A stretch of DNA of 64,000 nt, taken from the NCBI GenBank assembly GCA_028554645.1, contig JAQOOI010000022.1, positions 3,033,891 to 3,097,890 of the forward strand, given 5' to 3'. Position numbers and translations under genes: made by a program. Below are positions 35,067-47,427 of the stretch, piece after piece. The first letter of the stretch is position 1, and each line of letters begins with the position of its first letter. The notes beneath the pieces are model-generated. The model made no database searches. It saw only the letters and a program-made list of their open reading frames with translations, and had not been told where the DNA came from. The DNA is from Omphalotus guepiniiformis (lineage: Eukaryota; Basidiomycota; Agaricomycetes; Agaricales; Omphalotaceae).

Positions 35067-38000
35067 CTAAGGAGCAGGCTCCTTCTTCTCAACGCCAGAT
35101 GCGGGTGAGGGTGTATTCTTTGGGGGAGATCTGGTGGATATTTCAGCCAATTTTGAGCGCGGCGGTGACAAGGAAGGACGAGAAGAATCGACCTGCATGC
35201 GATCACGTTCATCACGCTCATTTCCAGCGCTTGGAGACGGTGCACTTGAGTCAGGCGAAAGTGTAGCAATAGGAGGCAAAGCAATAGAATTGTTGTTAGA
35301 GTGAGAAAGCCCAGCGCCAATTGGTCGGGGATGAGGGGGAAGAACAGCTGGCAGTGGTGGACTTGGAGGATACGGGTCGTGGCGCGCCTCAGGCGAGTGT
35401 GACGTTGGCTGAGTGCGGAAAGGAATTGGCGAAGGTCGCGTCGAGGGAACAGGTGTGCGTCGACCAGAAGGAGACGATCCTCGGAGTTTGAGAGCATCTA
35501 TACGAGACCGCTTGCTATCCATGTTGTCGTCAGGACCAGGACTCAAAGCCCTCTTCAAAGGCACTGGCTGAATCGACGGTGAGATGTGACTTCTGTTCGA
35601 GGAGATGGAGTCGCGGTGAGAAACGGTAGGTCGGGATGACGGATCACTGTGACGGCTTCCAGTTGATACTGTCGGAGAGTGCGCATGAGTTTCAGAAGAA
35701 GGCGGAACTTCAGAACTAGGTCGATAGCCTGCCAATCCCATCAGTGCGTCAGCAACACCCGGTTCATCATAATCATCATCTACGACACGTGAAGGCGGAC
35801 GAGGAGTGGTCGTGCTAGTGGGCGACGGGCGGTTTGACCCTGAGCCAATCGAACTGCCTGGCCCAGGTGAACCAGGTCCCTTACTGTATCCATGACCCTT
35901 ATTATTATATCCACCTGACATTGAGCTGGTTGCTCTATCCATCGCGAACGGTTTCGACATCTCCGGGCCATCATCCTTTCTCTTGGTCGATGTACGCTTC
36001 TTGCGTTCCTTCTTGGGCGCACCGTTATCTTGTTGAGGTTGAGGTGTCATGACGAGCTGAGGCTGAGGTTCTGGTTCTTTTTCCTTTGCCATTCGTCTTC
36101 GACGTTCTTTATCACTGGAAGGATGAGGACTCTCCGAACTGTGACTGTGAGTCATTGGCGGCTGAGGAGGACGAGATGAATCCCGGTGGTAAGACGGCCG
36201 CTCTTCATACTCTCTGTGATCTCGGATTGCATCATATCGAGCATCGAAACGACGCCCAGGAAGATCATTGGGCGGTGAAGGGGGACGACTATGGTGAGCA
36301 GACTTGGGAGCACTATCCCAATACCTCGAGGCGGGGTGCGCAGAGCGAGGTGAAGGTTCCGGGGGGCTTGCGCCGCGGTGAGAATGTCCAGGGGAGCGAG
36401 GAGGATAGAAGGCACCAGGCTGACCAGGATAATCACTGCTGTGTCGCGACGCACGTCGAGCGTGTTCGCGATCCCAATGATCATTAGTAGTAGGGCGGCC
36501 ACGACTCTCCCAGCTGTTGTCAGGTTCGGGACGTCCAGGTTCTGGTGCTGGGTAGGTACGAGGTGAACGGGTTGGCAGGGGCTGGCCGGGACCCACAATC
36601 GGACGGCTTGAAGGAGGGAAGGTCTGGAATGGCGGTGGAGGTGACCTTGCACGGTTAGGTGGTGGTGGAGGAGAGATCGATCGAGAGGAAGGAGCACGGT
36701 GAGAGCGAGGGAAGTATGCTTCACCGTGGTGGCCATGAGCACTACGACCATCATCCGCTGACGACTGCAACTGCGACGAGGGATGATGGAGCAGTAGGCC
36801 CTGATGCCCAAGTCCTCTGGAGCTTCCTTCGCGTCCAGAGGAAAATTCCCTCGGATGAGATGAGATTGGTCGATCAACATCCATCGGCGCTAGTGGCGTA
36901 TGCGGTGGTACATGGCGATTCTCGTCAATGATGACGGGTGGAGGAGGACCACCACGGAAAGGACCCGGGGGTGAGCGAGTCGAAGTAGCTTGGGAGGGAG
37001 GGGGAAGCGAGATCTCGTTAGCAGGGCCGCGAGAGTCAGTCCGGAAAGCACGCTGATTAGGAGGTTGCAACAAAAGAGGAGGCCCTGAGAGTCCGGGTGG
37101 TGGGACGACCGCGCTAGCGTATGCTGTTGGATGTACGTCTTGCGGGCCAGGTGCGGCAGGAAGCTGTCCACCCGTTGCCTGTGCTGTTTTCAAGAGCTGT
37201 AGCCTCGATGAGATCAGTGGGTTCCCTGGGTCCAGTTCGCTGGCTCGGGCGTAAGCGTCGATGGCATCGGATATCTGATTGTTACAGCTCTCGTACAAGC
37301 TGCCAAGATCAAACCAGACCTCGGAAATGTATGGGTTGATGCGGATGGCTCGGGAATATGCATCTAGTGCATCTCGGAACTGGTTGATCTGGAAGTAGAG
37401 GACGCCGATGGAGCACCAGAACGTGGGGTTACGGCCGTCACGATAGACTGCTTGCTGATACGCTTCGTAAGCTTTATTGTACTTCTGACCAGCCATGTAG
37501 GCACGCCCGAGTAGGTACCAACTTTGTGCATCCGAAGAATCTTCGGAGAAGGATATCAGCTGTCAGAGCATGACTACGGTTTAGATTAGGACTTACCTGC
37601 TTCGAGACTCTTGGTCAAATATTGGATAGCGAGTTCTTGATTCTGGAAAGTCGATCCGTCCTGATGATAGAGCCACCCCAACTGCTGGAGAACTTTAGCA
37701 TGGCCGGGGTTGTCGGCAACAACACGTTCGTAGGCATCTTTAGCCTGAAGGTGCTGTCATGGGGTAAGTAAGAGGCTATTATTAGGTGAAAGAAATACTT
37801 GCATCTTTCTGCTGCTCGTACACATGTCCGATCTGAAACCAGATATCGGCATGTGCAAGGGGACTAGGAGGATTGCGGAGAATGCGATCGAAACAGGCAA
37901 GGGAGTCGTCATACTTGCCCTGCTGTTTGTATATGATTCCCAATCGGAAGAGAATCTCGTTGGCCTTGTCAAAATCTAAATCTTACAAATTAATAATAGA

Positions 38001-38925
38001 GATACCCGTCGAGCGCAGAAGAAGCGGACTACCAACCTTTGTCCATCCTCAAGACAGATGAAAAAGCTTCCTCGGCATGGTCGAGGGAACCGTAGCGGTC
38101 ATAGAGAATGCCGATACCATACCAAAGCTTAGGATCCTCCTTGAATGGGAAATGAGTTGACAGCAAAGAGAGAAAGGAGAAACAAGTTAACTCACCTTGG
38201 GATTAGGAAGGAGATACAAAGCCTGCTGGTACGCGGCGTAAGCCTTCTGAAGGTCATCCTGCATGAGGTAACAATGACCTTGAAAGAAAGGAGTTACTAT
38301 GGAGATAAAGGAAAAGATAGGGGTGAAAGTACCTAGAGCACTCCATACTTCGCCATTCTCCTCCTGAAGACTGAGAACACGCTGAAAGAACTCGATCGCC
38401 TGATTGGGAAATAGATGAGCAAGATCTGATCTCGGAGGAAGACAAACAAGAGCAAATGTTTCCGGCGGACAAGAGTGCCGCGGACGAAAGGGGACGGACC
38501 AACCTTGGGATAATTTTCTTTGATCCGAGCTATGCCAGCCACCTGCGTAAGTCCGGAGAGGGACATCGGGTTATGCCGGAGCGCATTTTCATATGCGGAT
38601 AATGCATGTTCCAAGTCCCCCATCTGCTCCGCAACTCTCCCTGCATCACATCACACGCTGAGAAAACCGGCTAAATAAACGGGGCGCCCGACTCACCTAT
38701 CAGGAGCCACGTCTGTTCGTTTGCTGTGTTGAGTTTCTGGATCATTGAAGGAGGCGGCGGAATAACGCCGTTGGGAGGTGCAGTAGGGGCCACTGAGGGG
38801 GAGACATGGGTACCATTGGAGAGCGGGACTGGGGGAGCAGAAGAGGAAGGGACAAGATGAGGATGAGGAGGATCATGCATACGAATGTCGCGATCTGACT
38901 GTCGAGGAATGTGGCGAAGAGACAT
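35067..38925 (-). CDS. SSN6: general transcriptional corepressor Ssn6/Cyc8 (TPR protein)
   Basis: Subunit of the Tup1-Ssn6 corepressor, bridging DNA-bound repressors to Tup1. The N-terminus (MSLRHIPRQSDRDIRM) is followed by about ten TPR repeats split by about nine introns. Clear repeats include QMGDLEHALSAYENALRHNP, ALGHCYLMQDDLQKAYAAY, GKYDDSLACFDRIL, YNKAYEAYQQAVYRDGRNP and FRDALDAYSRAIRINPYISE. The long 3' exon encodes a Pro/Ser/His/Arg-rich disordered tail of about 650 residues ending GVEKKEPAP. One intron is GC-AG (donor just after QQKD, near 37800). Start 38925 was chosen as the first ATG ahead of the first repeat; a slightly upstream in-frame Met exists. TPR number and order match the Ssn6/Cyc8 family. 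Confidence 0.92.
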
Positions 38926-39864
38926 TGATGAGAGGAAGAGGGGAAAGAGGGAAAGAGAAGAGAAGAGGGAGAGGGGGGGCGAAAAGATTATTCGCAGGGG
39001 CGGAGTGGAGGTATATATAACCACTAGAACAACCGCGCCTCGCACGATCAATAATGACGATCAAAGGAGAGATCTCGGGTCCTTCTTCTCTCGAAACAGC
39101 CGCGTGCCTTTCCATCGAGATCCTCGCGTGCGACTTATCAACTCAAAGAGCCTAATCTATACTTTTTGCCCAAAGATTGTTCCCGATATGGTAGTTACGT
39201 CATCTGAGTACTTAATCTTATCAATTTCATCATTCATCATGTGACCCGCTATTCCGGCACCGTTGCCATGCAAAATCACCAACAACATATCATATTCTCC
39301 TCCTCACAGCTTTATCTATTTCTCTGCAAATCTGATCCTGTATGTCACAGCTCCCATCGGCCCGGTCTAGTTCTGTTGGTAATTGAATTCGATTCAATTT
39401 GATCTCCGTTGTGGGCTTGCTGCATTTCTCCCGTCCTGACATCTTTCTCACGTTCGTTTGACATCTCGGAAGCTCTTCGCGGCGGTAACAAGGCAGCTAC
39501 ACTTATTTTAGCGGTGATACCCCTGTACTTACTCTTCGTAACACAACAAACGTCGGAATAACCTTGACCACGTCCCATATGCTCATTCCACTTTCTCATC
39601 ATGGTCATTTTCGGCATCTCCAAATATTATTCTCCTGCCGCAGAATTAGGCTATCCAGGGGGGTGTGCAGGGGTGTGCCACTCAAGCTTCAATTAGTTCA
39701 ATCGCGTAAGCGCAGCGCTCATCGAGATTGTAACGTATTAGTAAATAAATTGTGGCGATCCGCCAACCTTCGAGTAATATTTAAACTCCGAAATCACTCC
39801 GATCCAATATTCCTCCACGTTGACACTCCACCACATTGACCATCACCATCTCATTACTTGTACC
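38926..39864. other. intergenic, divergent promoter SSN6 / SERF
   Basis: Region of 0.94 kb between two divergent genes. A purine-rich tract at 38930-39000 corresponds to the CT-rich leader of SSN6 read on the minus strand. No gene was seen. Confidence 0.45.
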
Positions 39865-40267
39865 ATGACCCGTGAGTGTTCTATTGCCTCGTCTTCTCAG
39901 CATGCTCTTCGAACGCGTTCTTTTTGGTTTTTAGGGGGCAATCAACGAGAGCAAGATCGTCTCAAGGCGCAAAAGAAAGCCGCTGCTAACGCAAAGAAAC
40001 CAAAGGAGAGTGCAAGCAGTCTCGCAAAACGCAAAGAGGCGTAAGTATCTCTGTTATTGGCCATGGTAACATCATCATCATTCATCCCAATATATACCCA
40101 GAGATGCCGAAGTTTTGAGAGCGAAACAAAAGGTACAAGTATATCTTCCGACTTTGATCGGGCCCGCATCTCTTTGGGGATCTCATGTATTGACCACCAT
40201 TTCATATCAGAAAAAGGAAGAGGAGAGGCTGGCAGCTGCTGCTGCCGGGGACGGTGGTACGAAATGA
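39865..40267 (+). CDS. small EDRK-rich (SERF / 4F5) protein
   Basis: A tiny, highly basic protein of the 4F5/SERF family; members modulate protein aggregation and RNA-protein condensates. The start ATG ACC C is split after seven bases by an intron, giving MTRGNQREQDRLKAQKKA, the family signature. Two more introns join SLAKRKEA to DAEVLRAKQK and then to KKEEERLAAAAAG. The stop is at 40265-40267. About 66 residues. All introns are GT-AG. No single open frame covers it, so it is easily missed by ORF calling. Confidence 0.82.
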
Positions 40268-41551
40268 CATGGCCGTTTAGGCCTTCCTCTCGTCATTTCC
40301 AATGTCAGTTTTTGACTTTTTCATATGCATTTCTATACATACCTGGAGGGAAGGGTCGTGTTCAGCCTGAAATGGTCTTTGCTGAATCAAGCATGTAGAT
40401 GTGTATATGCGGCTTCTCGCACGTATCATCATATACATATCTACAATGACTCGTACACGACCCTGCATGTCTTGTTATCGGGTTCCTCAAACCAGACTAA
40501 GCTGTCAGAAAAATACCTGCCTAGCCCACGCGCACAGCACGGCGTAAAATAACCCACCAATCAAATAGACTCCAAGCAAGCTAAATGTAGGGTCGTGAGC
40601 TGTAGAAGCCTTTCTCGGGAATAAAATGGTTGTAAGTAAGTAGCCTAAGGATGGGTTCGCTCGGTTGTTTGATTCCTCGTGAGACTCGAAGAGAAGAGTA
40701 AATAAAGGCAGGGTGATTCAGGGTGGGGTGATTCCACATCAGTTTGGCGGCGTTCTGGCTCACCGAGCTTGACGGGGTATCGCAAAGGGAGATCAGTGGG
40801 TATCTCCGAACCTTCTATCTAAGCCCTGTCTATGAATATATATCGAAGTCTGCGGTGAGGAATTGCGTGTCAAAGAACAAAGCGTCAGGATGGATCTTGG
40901 AGTTATATATATGTATGTTGTAAGGACTGATGGAAATCTTGCTCCGAGTCTGGCCCATCTGACATAAAGTATGTACATACACACCACTTCACGCGACATT
41001 TTGTCCAAGTTGGGGTACGCATGATAATACCGCCGGATGTAAGCGAGCGAACCCTTTCATTCCAGACTTCGCCTACCAGGAATCAGGAGCCTTCCTCAGG
41101 GTACACAGAAGACAGAAAGGGTGTCCATCTTCTCCCACATGGACAGCTGATGCCCGGCTTCGGGAACATCGATCATATGTTCTTGGTTGTTCAACCGAGC
41201 GAGGTTAGCAACATTCAAATTTGAATTGGTAATCCATTCAAGTATCATACCATTTGTTACTTGATGCAAGTCGTAAAGTTGATCAACAGCCCATCGCGCT
41301 AAGCTCCTGGCGAATCAATAGATGGAGCGGTCTACCGGCATTCATTGAGAAGTCTTCAACCAATTCAAATGTGAATGTGTGTAAAACACTTGTACAGCAG
41401 CGCCCAAGCAGAGAAACTTGCGGACATTGTAACATGGTGGAAAGAACCATGATATTCCGTTATGGGGCCTTAAATGAAAATCAGTGGCAACACATCACTT
41501 ATTAGATCCTGAAACGTGAGAAATAGATAGATGGGTCCCTAAGCCATAGTG
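40268..41551. other. intergenic
   Basis: 1.28 kb between the 3' ends of the SERF gene (+) and BRL1 (-). Short frames only, no domain or RNA gene recognised. TA-rich simple sequence occurs near 40440 and 40905-40920. Confidence 0.4.
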
Positions 41552-43013
41552 CTATTTAATCTTCACAGACATACCGCCTTCTATACGTCGCCGCCTTGTT
41601 GGAGTCTGATCTACTTCGTCATCATTCCTCCAGGTTCGCCCCCAGTTAGGTGTAGGTGCGGGAGAAAGATATCCTCCGAAGTGATGCGGTGGATACGGAG
41701 TGTCATGGACGATGGGGAATTGCGGTGTATGAGCCGGCGGTCCCTCGGCAACAGGCCGATGTCGAGAGCGATACAGGGACAGTAGCGCATTAATAAATAC
41801 CGTTAAAAACGAAAGTGAAGTCAAGGTAAACGCCTGCAAGTTACACAAGGACATTAGCACCTGGTTTGATACGATAACACCGCACGTGTAATAGAAAGCT
41901 CTCACAAGAGTTTTCCAGCTAATGGGTTCCACAAACCCATTCACGACTTCAGCTATCAACTCGGCACCGACTCGAGCGCGGCCAACTCTAGTTGGGTCTC
42001 GATTCATGCAAAATTCCCAATCGGAGCATGCATCTTTCAATCCCGGAAGTGGTGTATCACAGTGGTTGTTCCGATATTCAAGTGAGCACCTGGCGATTTC
42101 TTGCACGATGTCTGCGTATAAGTTTAGAGTCAGATAGAATCCTATCAACACTGAAAACGAGCATACCCATTGAGTACTCTGAGATCCGATGCTCCACATC
42201 ACGCTGGACTGTAAGAATAAACTGCAGTACCAGGTAAAGGAAGACGAGAATCAATGAAAGGTTGAAGAAGAATTGCAAATAACTGCAAAAAAGGTTAGAC
42301 GGTGATGCTTGGGATGAATCTACTGTCATTACCTACCCCAGGAGTATATATGGCGTGTCAGACTGAGGACCAGGCGGAGTCGGGATATTTAGAGTATAGT
42401 GGTTCGATGTATTTTGGGTAATTGGGGTAAGTTCTCTCGTACCGTCTTCGCTCTCGTCGCCACTATCAACCTCGTTGTCAGCCACAGGCTCTCTAGTACG
42501 TGAGAGCGCGAGCCGACTGCCGCGGGCCTTGTGGCGAGCTTTATAGACTCTACGCAAAGCCCCCGTCGCCACAGCTCGGTCACTGTCCTGCTTTGGCTCC
42601 TCGGGTTTTGGGGGACTAACTTCAGTCATGTCAATATCTTTGGGTTCACCCTGCATTGAAGGAGGAGGAAACGCGGTGGCAGGGGAAAAGTCTTGTGGTG
42701 GTGCCCATGAGTAGGGCTCATTAGGTCGACGCGATGGAGTTGCAAATATAAATGGAATGTTTCGATTTGCACCGAAACCGAAAGGTGATGCGTTCGTGGG
42801 CGTAAAAGGCGTCAAATCATCGTGAGGTCCTACATAAGAAGTTCAGTCAGAGATAGTTGTCGAACCTTGATTGCTAAAAAGCGCACTTTTTCGAGGAGTA
42901 CTGGGATTATCGTCAACCGCTTTCCAAGCAGGTGTCGTAGTAGGTCGAGACGTGAATTGAAAGTCCATTGGAGCATCCGTCGACCTTGGAGAGCGAAACA
43001 TGTTTGCGCTCAT
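41552..43013 (-). CDS. BRL1: nuclear envelope protein Brl1/Brr6
   Basis: An integral nuclear-envelope protein needed for nuclear pore assembly and membrane lipid balance. The Pro/Ser-rich N-terminus (MSANMFRSPRS) and an acidic linker face the nucleoplasm. Two transmembrane helices (FNLSLILVFLYLVLQFIL and LTSLSFLTVFINALLSLY) flank a lumenal domain. That domain has four conserved cysteines (ARCSLEY, NNHCDT, DACSDW, EFCMN), the disulfide signature of the family. The C-terminus is basic (TRRRRIEGG). Four introns were placed; one is only 36 nt (42830-42865). The start at 43013 is 143 bp from the divergent CLPP start. Confidence 0.9.
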
Positions 43014-43156
43014 CGTGAAGAAGCGACAAAGACGAGGACTAGAATAGTCACCAGTGCACTGAGCAAAGTTGTGGTTACGCCTGCTGCATGTGTTTGTCAG
43101 CATTTACGCGTCAGGTCACGAGAGGGTGTTTTCGTCCACTCAGTCCACTGTGACTT
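43014..43156. promoter_or_regulatory. short divergent promoter BRL1 / CLPP
   Basis: Only 143 bp between opposite start codons, so the two genes must share core promoter sequence. No defined factor site was identified. Confidence 0.5.
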
Positions 43157-44254
43157 ATGTTCCGCTCAGCCTTCTCATCGTCGTATCGACGTTTTAGTCC
43201 AGTTTCTCGCTCATTTCATCCTTTAGCTGGACAATGGTCTACTCCTTCAAGCTCTGGTCTTGTTCCGATAGTCATTGAGCAGACCGTAGGTGCTATGCTA
43301 CTTTTCATCCGCCTGCCTTTTCACGTGTAGACAGGGCAGAGGCGAGCGTTCCTACGATATTTTTTCGAGGTTACTACGAGAAAGAGTGATCATGCTCTAC
43401 GGTCCAGTGAGCAGTTTGTGCTCATCATCAGGATAAGTCGTAATACTTCTGCAGATACGGGACACAGATTCAACTCTTGTCGTTGCACAAATGCTGTTTT
43501 TGGAAGCGGAGGACACCTCCAAACCCATCCACCTTTATATCAACTCTCCAGGAGGCAGTGTGACAGCTGGGCTAGCTATCTATGATACAGTATGTCTTTC
43601 ATGCGTTACTGTCTGCTTGCTATTTTTCAACTGAGTAGATGCAGGTTGGCACCTTTTAAACTCCGGATTCCAATGGTATTGAGGTTAAGGTTGATTAGTA
43701 TGTTTCCTCGCCTATACATACCTACTGCATAGGTCAGGCCGCCAGCATGGGCTCCCTCCTGCTTTCTGCGGGCGCCCCGGGGAAAAGGCACTGCTTGCCC
43801 AATGCCAGTATCATGATACATCGTAAGCGGCCGCCCTGTATTTTTCAGTCCAGCTCTCAGATTCTTCAAAGAACCTTCTGGCGGAGCTTCTGGGCAAGCT
43901 TCTGACATCGCGATTCACGCAAAGGAGATTCTGCGTATCAGGGAAGTGTTGACAGGCATTTACCAAAAACATTGCGGAAAACCAGGGGAAAGCCTGGCTG
44001 CCGGATTGGACCGTTTTGGTGCGTATGCGTAGATCAGTTTTGTGCTGTGGCTGTGAGTAGTTAACATTTTAATTCTTGGCACAGAGAAAGCGCTGGAACG
44101 TGATTATTTCATGACATGTATGTTGTCCCCTCTTGATTTTGCCGACCTACATTAACTAGTGTCCACTGTCTGGATAGCTCAAGAAGCTCTTGATTTTGGT
44201 ATTGTCGACGCGATCTTGGAGAAAAGTCCTAAATCGAAGTCTGGTAATCCTTAG
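43157..44254 (+). CDS. CLPP: mitochondrial ATP-dependent Clp protease proteolytic subunit
   Basis: A serine protease of the mitochondrial matrix that degrades unfolded proteins with ClpX. The start [20 protein letters not shown] is an Arg/Ser-rich presequence, and the mature domain begins [10 protein letters not shown]. Eight exons with GT-AG introns: [34 protein letters not shown] with [18 protein letters not shown]; a 6-nt exon ATGCAG (43639-43644) coding [22 protein letters not shown] with the catalytic Ser; ASIMIH with the catalytic His; ALERDYFMT with the Asp; then the end SKSGNP. The catalytic triad is intact. The microexon is required to keep the conserved YDTMQ. Fungi often lack ClpP, but it is known in several basidiomycetes. 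Confidence 0.9.
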
Positions 44255-45025
44255 TACAGACTGCAATGAAACATAGGTTTACAGCGATGTTCAGCCGCTG
44301 CAGGCCGCTTTCATGAGTTTTTCTGGGGCTTTCAATTGAGCTATGTAATTGAATCGTGTGCCTATAATGATCCCGGTGATGGGATCAAGCTCCACTGGAT
44401 GAGACCTACACTGACCTACATACCTGATAGACTGGCTGGGGATTGGCCCACGAAACTTGTAAGAGATCTATCTACTACCATTGGTTAAGTACGATCAGAT
44501 CGTCCCTATGACCACCTTCCAGTGTACACCCATCAAATATTCAACACACATTGATACTTGACAAGATAGTGCGAACTCACTTCCACTCCAGACCGTCGAC
44601 TCCATGGGATGAAGCAAGAGACTAGCCTAGCCGTAACGGAGCGATCAAAGACATGTTTCCGCGTATCCGAGCTTAGCTTGGCGTCGTGGCAAACCGAAGC
44701 GAGCTGACACTGTAAGTACCACAGTACACCAGCTTGCATGCTGCATTTGCTCATACATTGTGCGTAGAAAAATGACAATAGTGCCTATCGATTCTTCGAG
44801 GTAGAAAAACATACTACTGGAGCCAAGCCGACTATGATCTTCTCAATTATGACAATATTTTATCTCGTCTTTTAATGAGAGTGAGACTTGCTCACAGCCC
44901 GAGCACAGCGCTAAAACCCTTCCCTATTATGTCCCTGGTTCGAGGCGAATGACTAAGTTATGAATATAGGAGATCATAGAGCTCGGCGCCCACTCAGACA
45001 TTGCCCCCCTCTTTTTCGGACTACC
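44255..45025. other. intergenic
   Basis: 0.77 kb between CLPP and the next plus-strand gene. A minus-strand frame at 44533-44778 lacks any domain. No RNA gene was recognised. Confidence 0.4.
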
Positions 45026-46960
45026 ATGCATTTGCTTCTGGTCTTCAGTCTCATATACTTACTTGACAATTCGTGCCCTGCTGTTGCACGATACCAGAGG
45101 CGAGATGCACCTTCCTTGCAGCCACTCAATATACCAGTCAAGCTCGACCAGAATCGGTATTCAGTCGGTGTTGTAATGGTACGTAAATGTCATTCCATGC
45201 CTCATGATTCTTTTTGCAGACAATGCTGTAGGGCTCTAACCAGCAATCCTTCGACTTCGCTTTGTCCACCAGTACTGGCTACAGTGCGGTAGCAGGAACT
45301 GGATGTAATTCATGCGACGATGTTCCAAGGTTAGCAATCTTGATCTACTTTTTCCTAGCATACACGTCTGAAGGTCACTGTGTCCATTAGCTACAATGCC
45401 TCAGCTTCCTCTACTTCGCAGAACCTTCCCGGCTCACAGGGCGTTTCTTTCGTGCAAAGTAATGCAAGTGGGAACCTGATAAGGGAAAATTGTGGACTGA
45501 CTCAGTCCAATGGATCTGCGTGGGCTTATCCTAATCAAACACGTATGTGTCCCAGAGTATCTCGAAGTTTTGGTGGACTTCTGAACACAATGATCCAGTG
45601 ATAATGGCCAACCAGTCCACCGACCTGTTCACACCAGGGATCTCGGGCGTCATTGGACTAGGCAATAACGGTCAGTGTTGTCATTAGTAATTTCGTACGT
45701 CGCGACTTACTCTTATTATACACGTAGCACGAGGCGGAGATTTTTCCTCCACTGTGTATAGTGGCTGGCTTTCTAGACATCCGTCTAGATCTAATTTCAC
45801 CTTTGGAATGGCTCTGAATACTCCGAATCAAGGATCCTCTTCAGATGGTGGCGTTCTTCACTGGCTAGCACCTGATCCCTCATTCTATCAAGGCGATGTC
45901 TCTTGGAAGACTCTATCCCCGTTCAATTCCTCTTCATCAGTGCAGTCTGACTGGTTCATTGACATGGACGGTTTCTGGTTCATGAGCGCAAACGGCCCCA
46001 ATATATCTGAAACCGGAAGTCTTTTAACAGTTGTGGACCCTTACTATAGTACTATGACCTTTCCGCAATCTATATCGCGTGCAATTTGTGAGTCTCTTCT
46101 GTTTCTCTTTTACTACGGATATCTGATCAACATACATAGATGGAAATGTTAACGGCGCGTCTCTGTTGCCCGCAAACTCCTCAACCAATAGTTGGACAGT
46201 CCCATGTAACACGCAGATGCGCCTCGCACTCACCTTTGGCTCGTTGTCTGTCACTTTAGACGAGAGCACACTGGTGGCGCAATCAGGGAATCTCTGTTTT
46301 GGGACAATCGAGCAATGGGCCGACCCAGATGTCGCAGAGTATGTCTTGGGTTCTAGTGTCGTCTCTGCACTGTACATGTAAGTATCATAGTACATGTTAT
46401 TCCTCACTCGTCAATTGATACATGTCATACATTGCAGCATCTTCTCTATGTCTAGTTCAAACGGAACTATTGGGTTCGCTCAGCGAAAAAGTTCAAGCAG
46501 TGGTCTTTCTGGTGGTGCTATTGCAGGCATTGTGCTGGGAGCCCTTGCTTTTGTTATTGCATCAATTACTCTCGGTATACTGCTTTATCGAATATGCGCA
46601 CGACGACGAAAGAGATCAACTCAGCAGAACGGCGATCGTCCTGAAACTCCACCTGCAGTGGTGCAAGCGCCGATGTCCCCGATGTCTGGCAGAAGTGATG
46701 AAAATGCTATTCTTTTGCCGTGGGGCGTCAGCTCTCTTCCCAGCTCGCCAGGTTCTCCTAATTGGACCTTAACCTATAACGATACCGCATCCAATCATGA
46801 GGGTCAAGTGATAACTATTTCTCCCAGTTATACTCACCCAGATGGATCAGATGTGGAGACGCTCCCTCCGTATGTGGCAGGATCTCACAATGACAGCAGG
46901 CCAGTATCGGTACCTTTATCCCCTCCCAGAGATCGGAAGCGTCGAAGTCAACTGGCATGA
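45026..46960 (+). CDS. membrane-anchored pepsin-like (A1 fold) protein lacking catalytic aspartate motif
   Basis: A type I membrane protein with a pepsin-like ectodomain. Signal peptide MHLLLVFSLIYLLDNSCPAV; ectodomain with QSFDFALSTSTGYSAVAG, GVIGLGNN (the psi-loop G-[IVL]-[IL]-GLG typical of A1 proteases) and a second lobe with LTVVDPYYSTMTFP. In active enzymes the first site reads F-x-L-D-T-G-S; here the Asp is replaced (LSTSTG), and the second site has lost the DTG triplet. A Gly/Ala-rich membrane helix (AIAGIVLGALAFVIASITLG) and a basic cytosolic tail (ICARRRKRST) end the protein, followed by Pro/Ser-rich sequence. Six introns were placed; the first acceptor is at GCTGTAG before GSNQQS. 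Probably a non-catalytic surface or binding protein. The family is common in Agaricomycetes, function unknown. Confidence 0.78.
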
Positions 46961-47427
46961 TAAATTTACTAGCACTTGCAGATCTTTTTTTCTATGAGGT
47001 CGGTTTATTGTAGTGACTTATTAGCACATTTTTCGTCTAATGTGAATGTTGTAATGTTTTAATCAGTCAGGATGCTTAGTATTTTAAAATATGAGTACAT
47101 CATCTCCTCAATCCGTTGTATATCGTATCATCCACCCAGTTCGTGCGAGACTGATGAGAAGGTTGGCCAGATGGCCGGGAATGTCTGTTTACTGGCGGTA
47201 TGTGAATGTTGTACTATTCTAATCAGTCAGACTACTTGGTTTTAAAATATGAGTACATCATCTCCTCAATCCATTGTATATCGTATCATCCACCCAGTTC
47301 GTGCGAGACTGACGAGAAGGTTGGCCAGATGGCCGGGAATGTCTATTTACTGGCGGTGCTTGCAATGTAGGAACGCTAGGGGTTACTGTTTCAACCATCG
47401 AATGAAGTCGGTGAAGTGAATTTACAC
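46961..47427. other. intergenic between convergent genes
   Basis: 3' flanks of the pepsin-like gene (+) and the ADAM gene (-). Most of it is occupied by the tandem duplication listed separately. Confidence 0.6.
47041..47357. repeat. tandem duplication, about 160 bp x 2
   Basis: Two head-to-tail copies: 47041-47200 and 47201-47357. Both begin TGTGAATGTTGTA and end near TTTACTGGCGGT. The right-hand 115 bp of each differ at only about three positions, while the first 40 bp have diverged more and carry a small length dif-ference. Intergenic, with no open frame across it. It looks like a recent local duplication. Confidence 0.92.

Noticed and set aside
35054..36880. Long alternative minus-strand frames and plus-strand frames across the SSN6 3' exon
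   Set aside because: They overlap the Pro/Ser-rich SSN6 tail, are compositionally biased and have no domain; shadows of the real frame.
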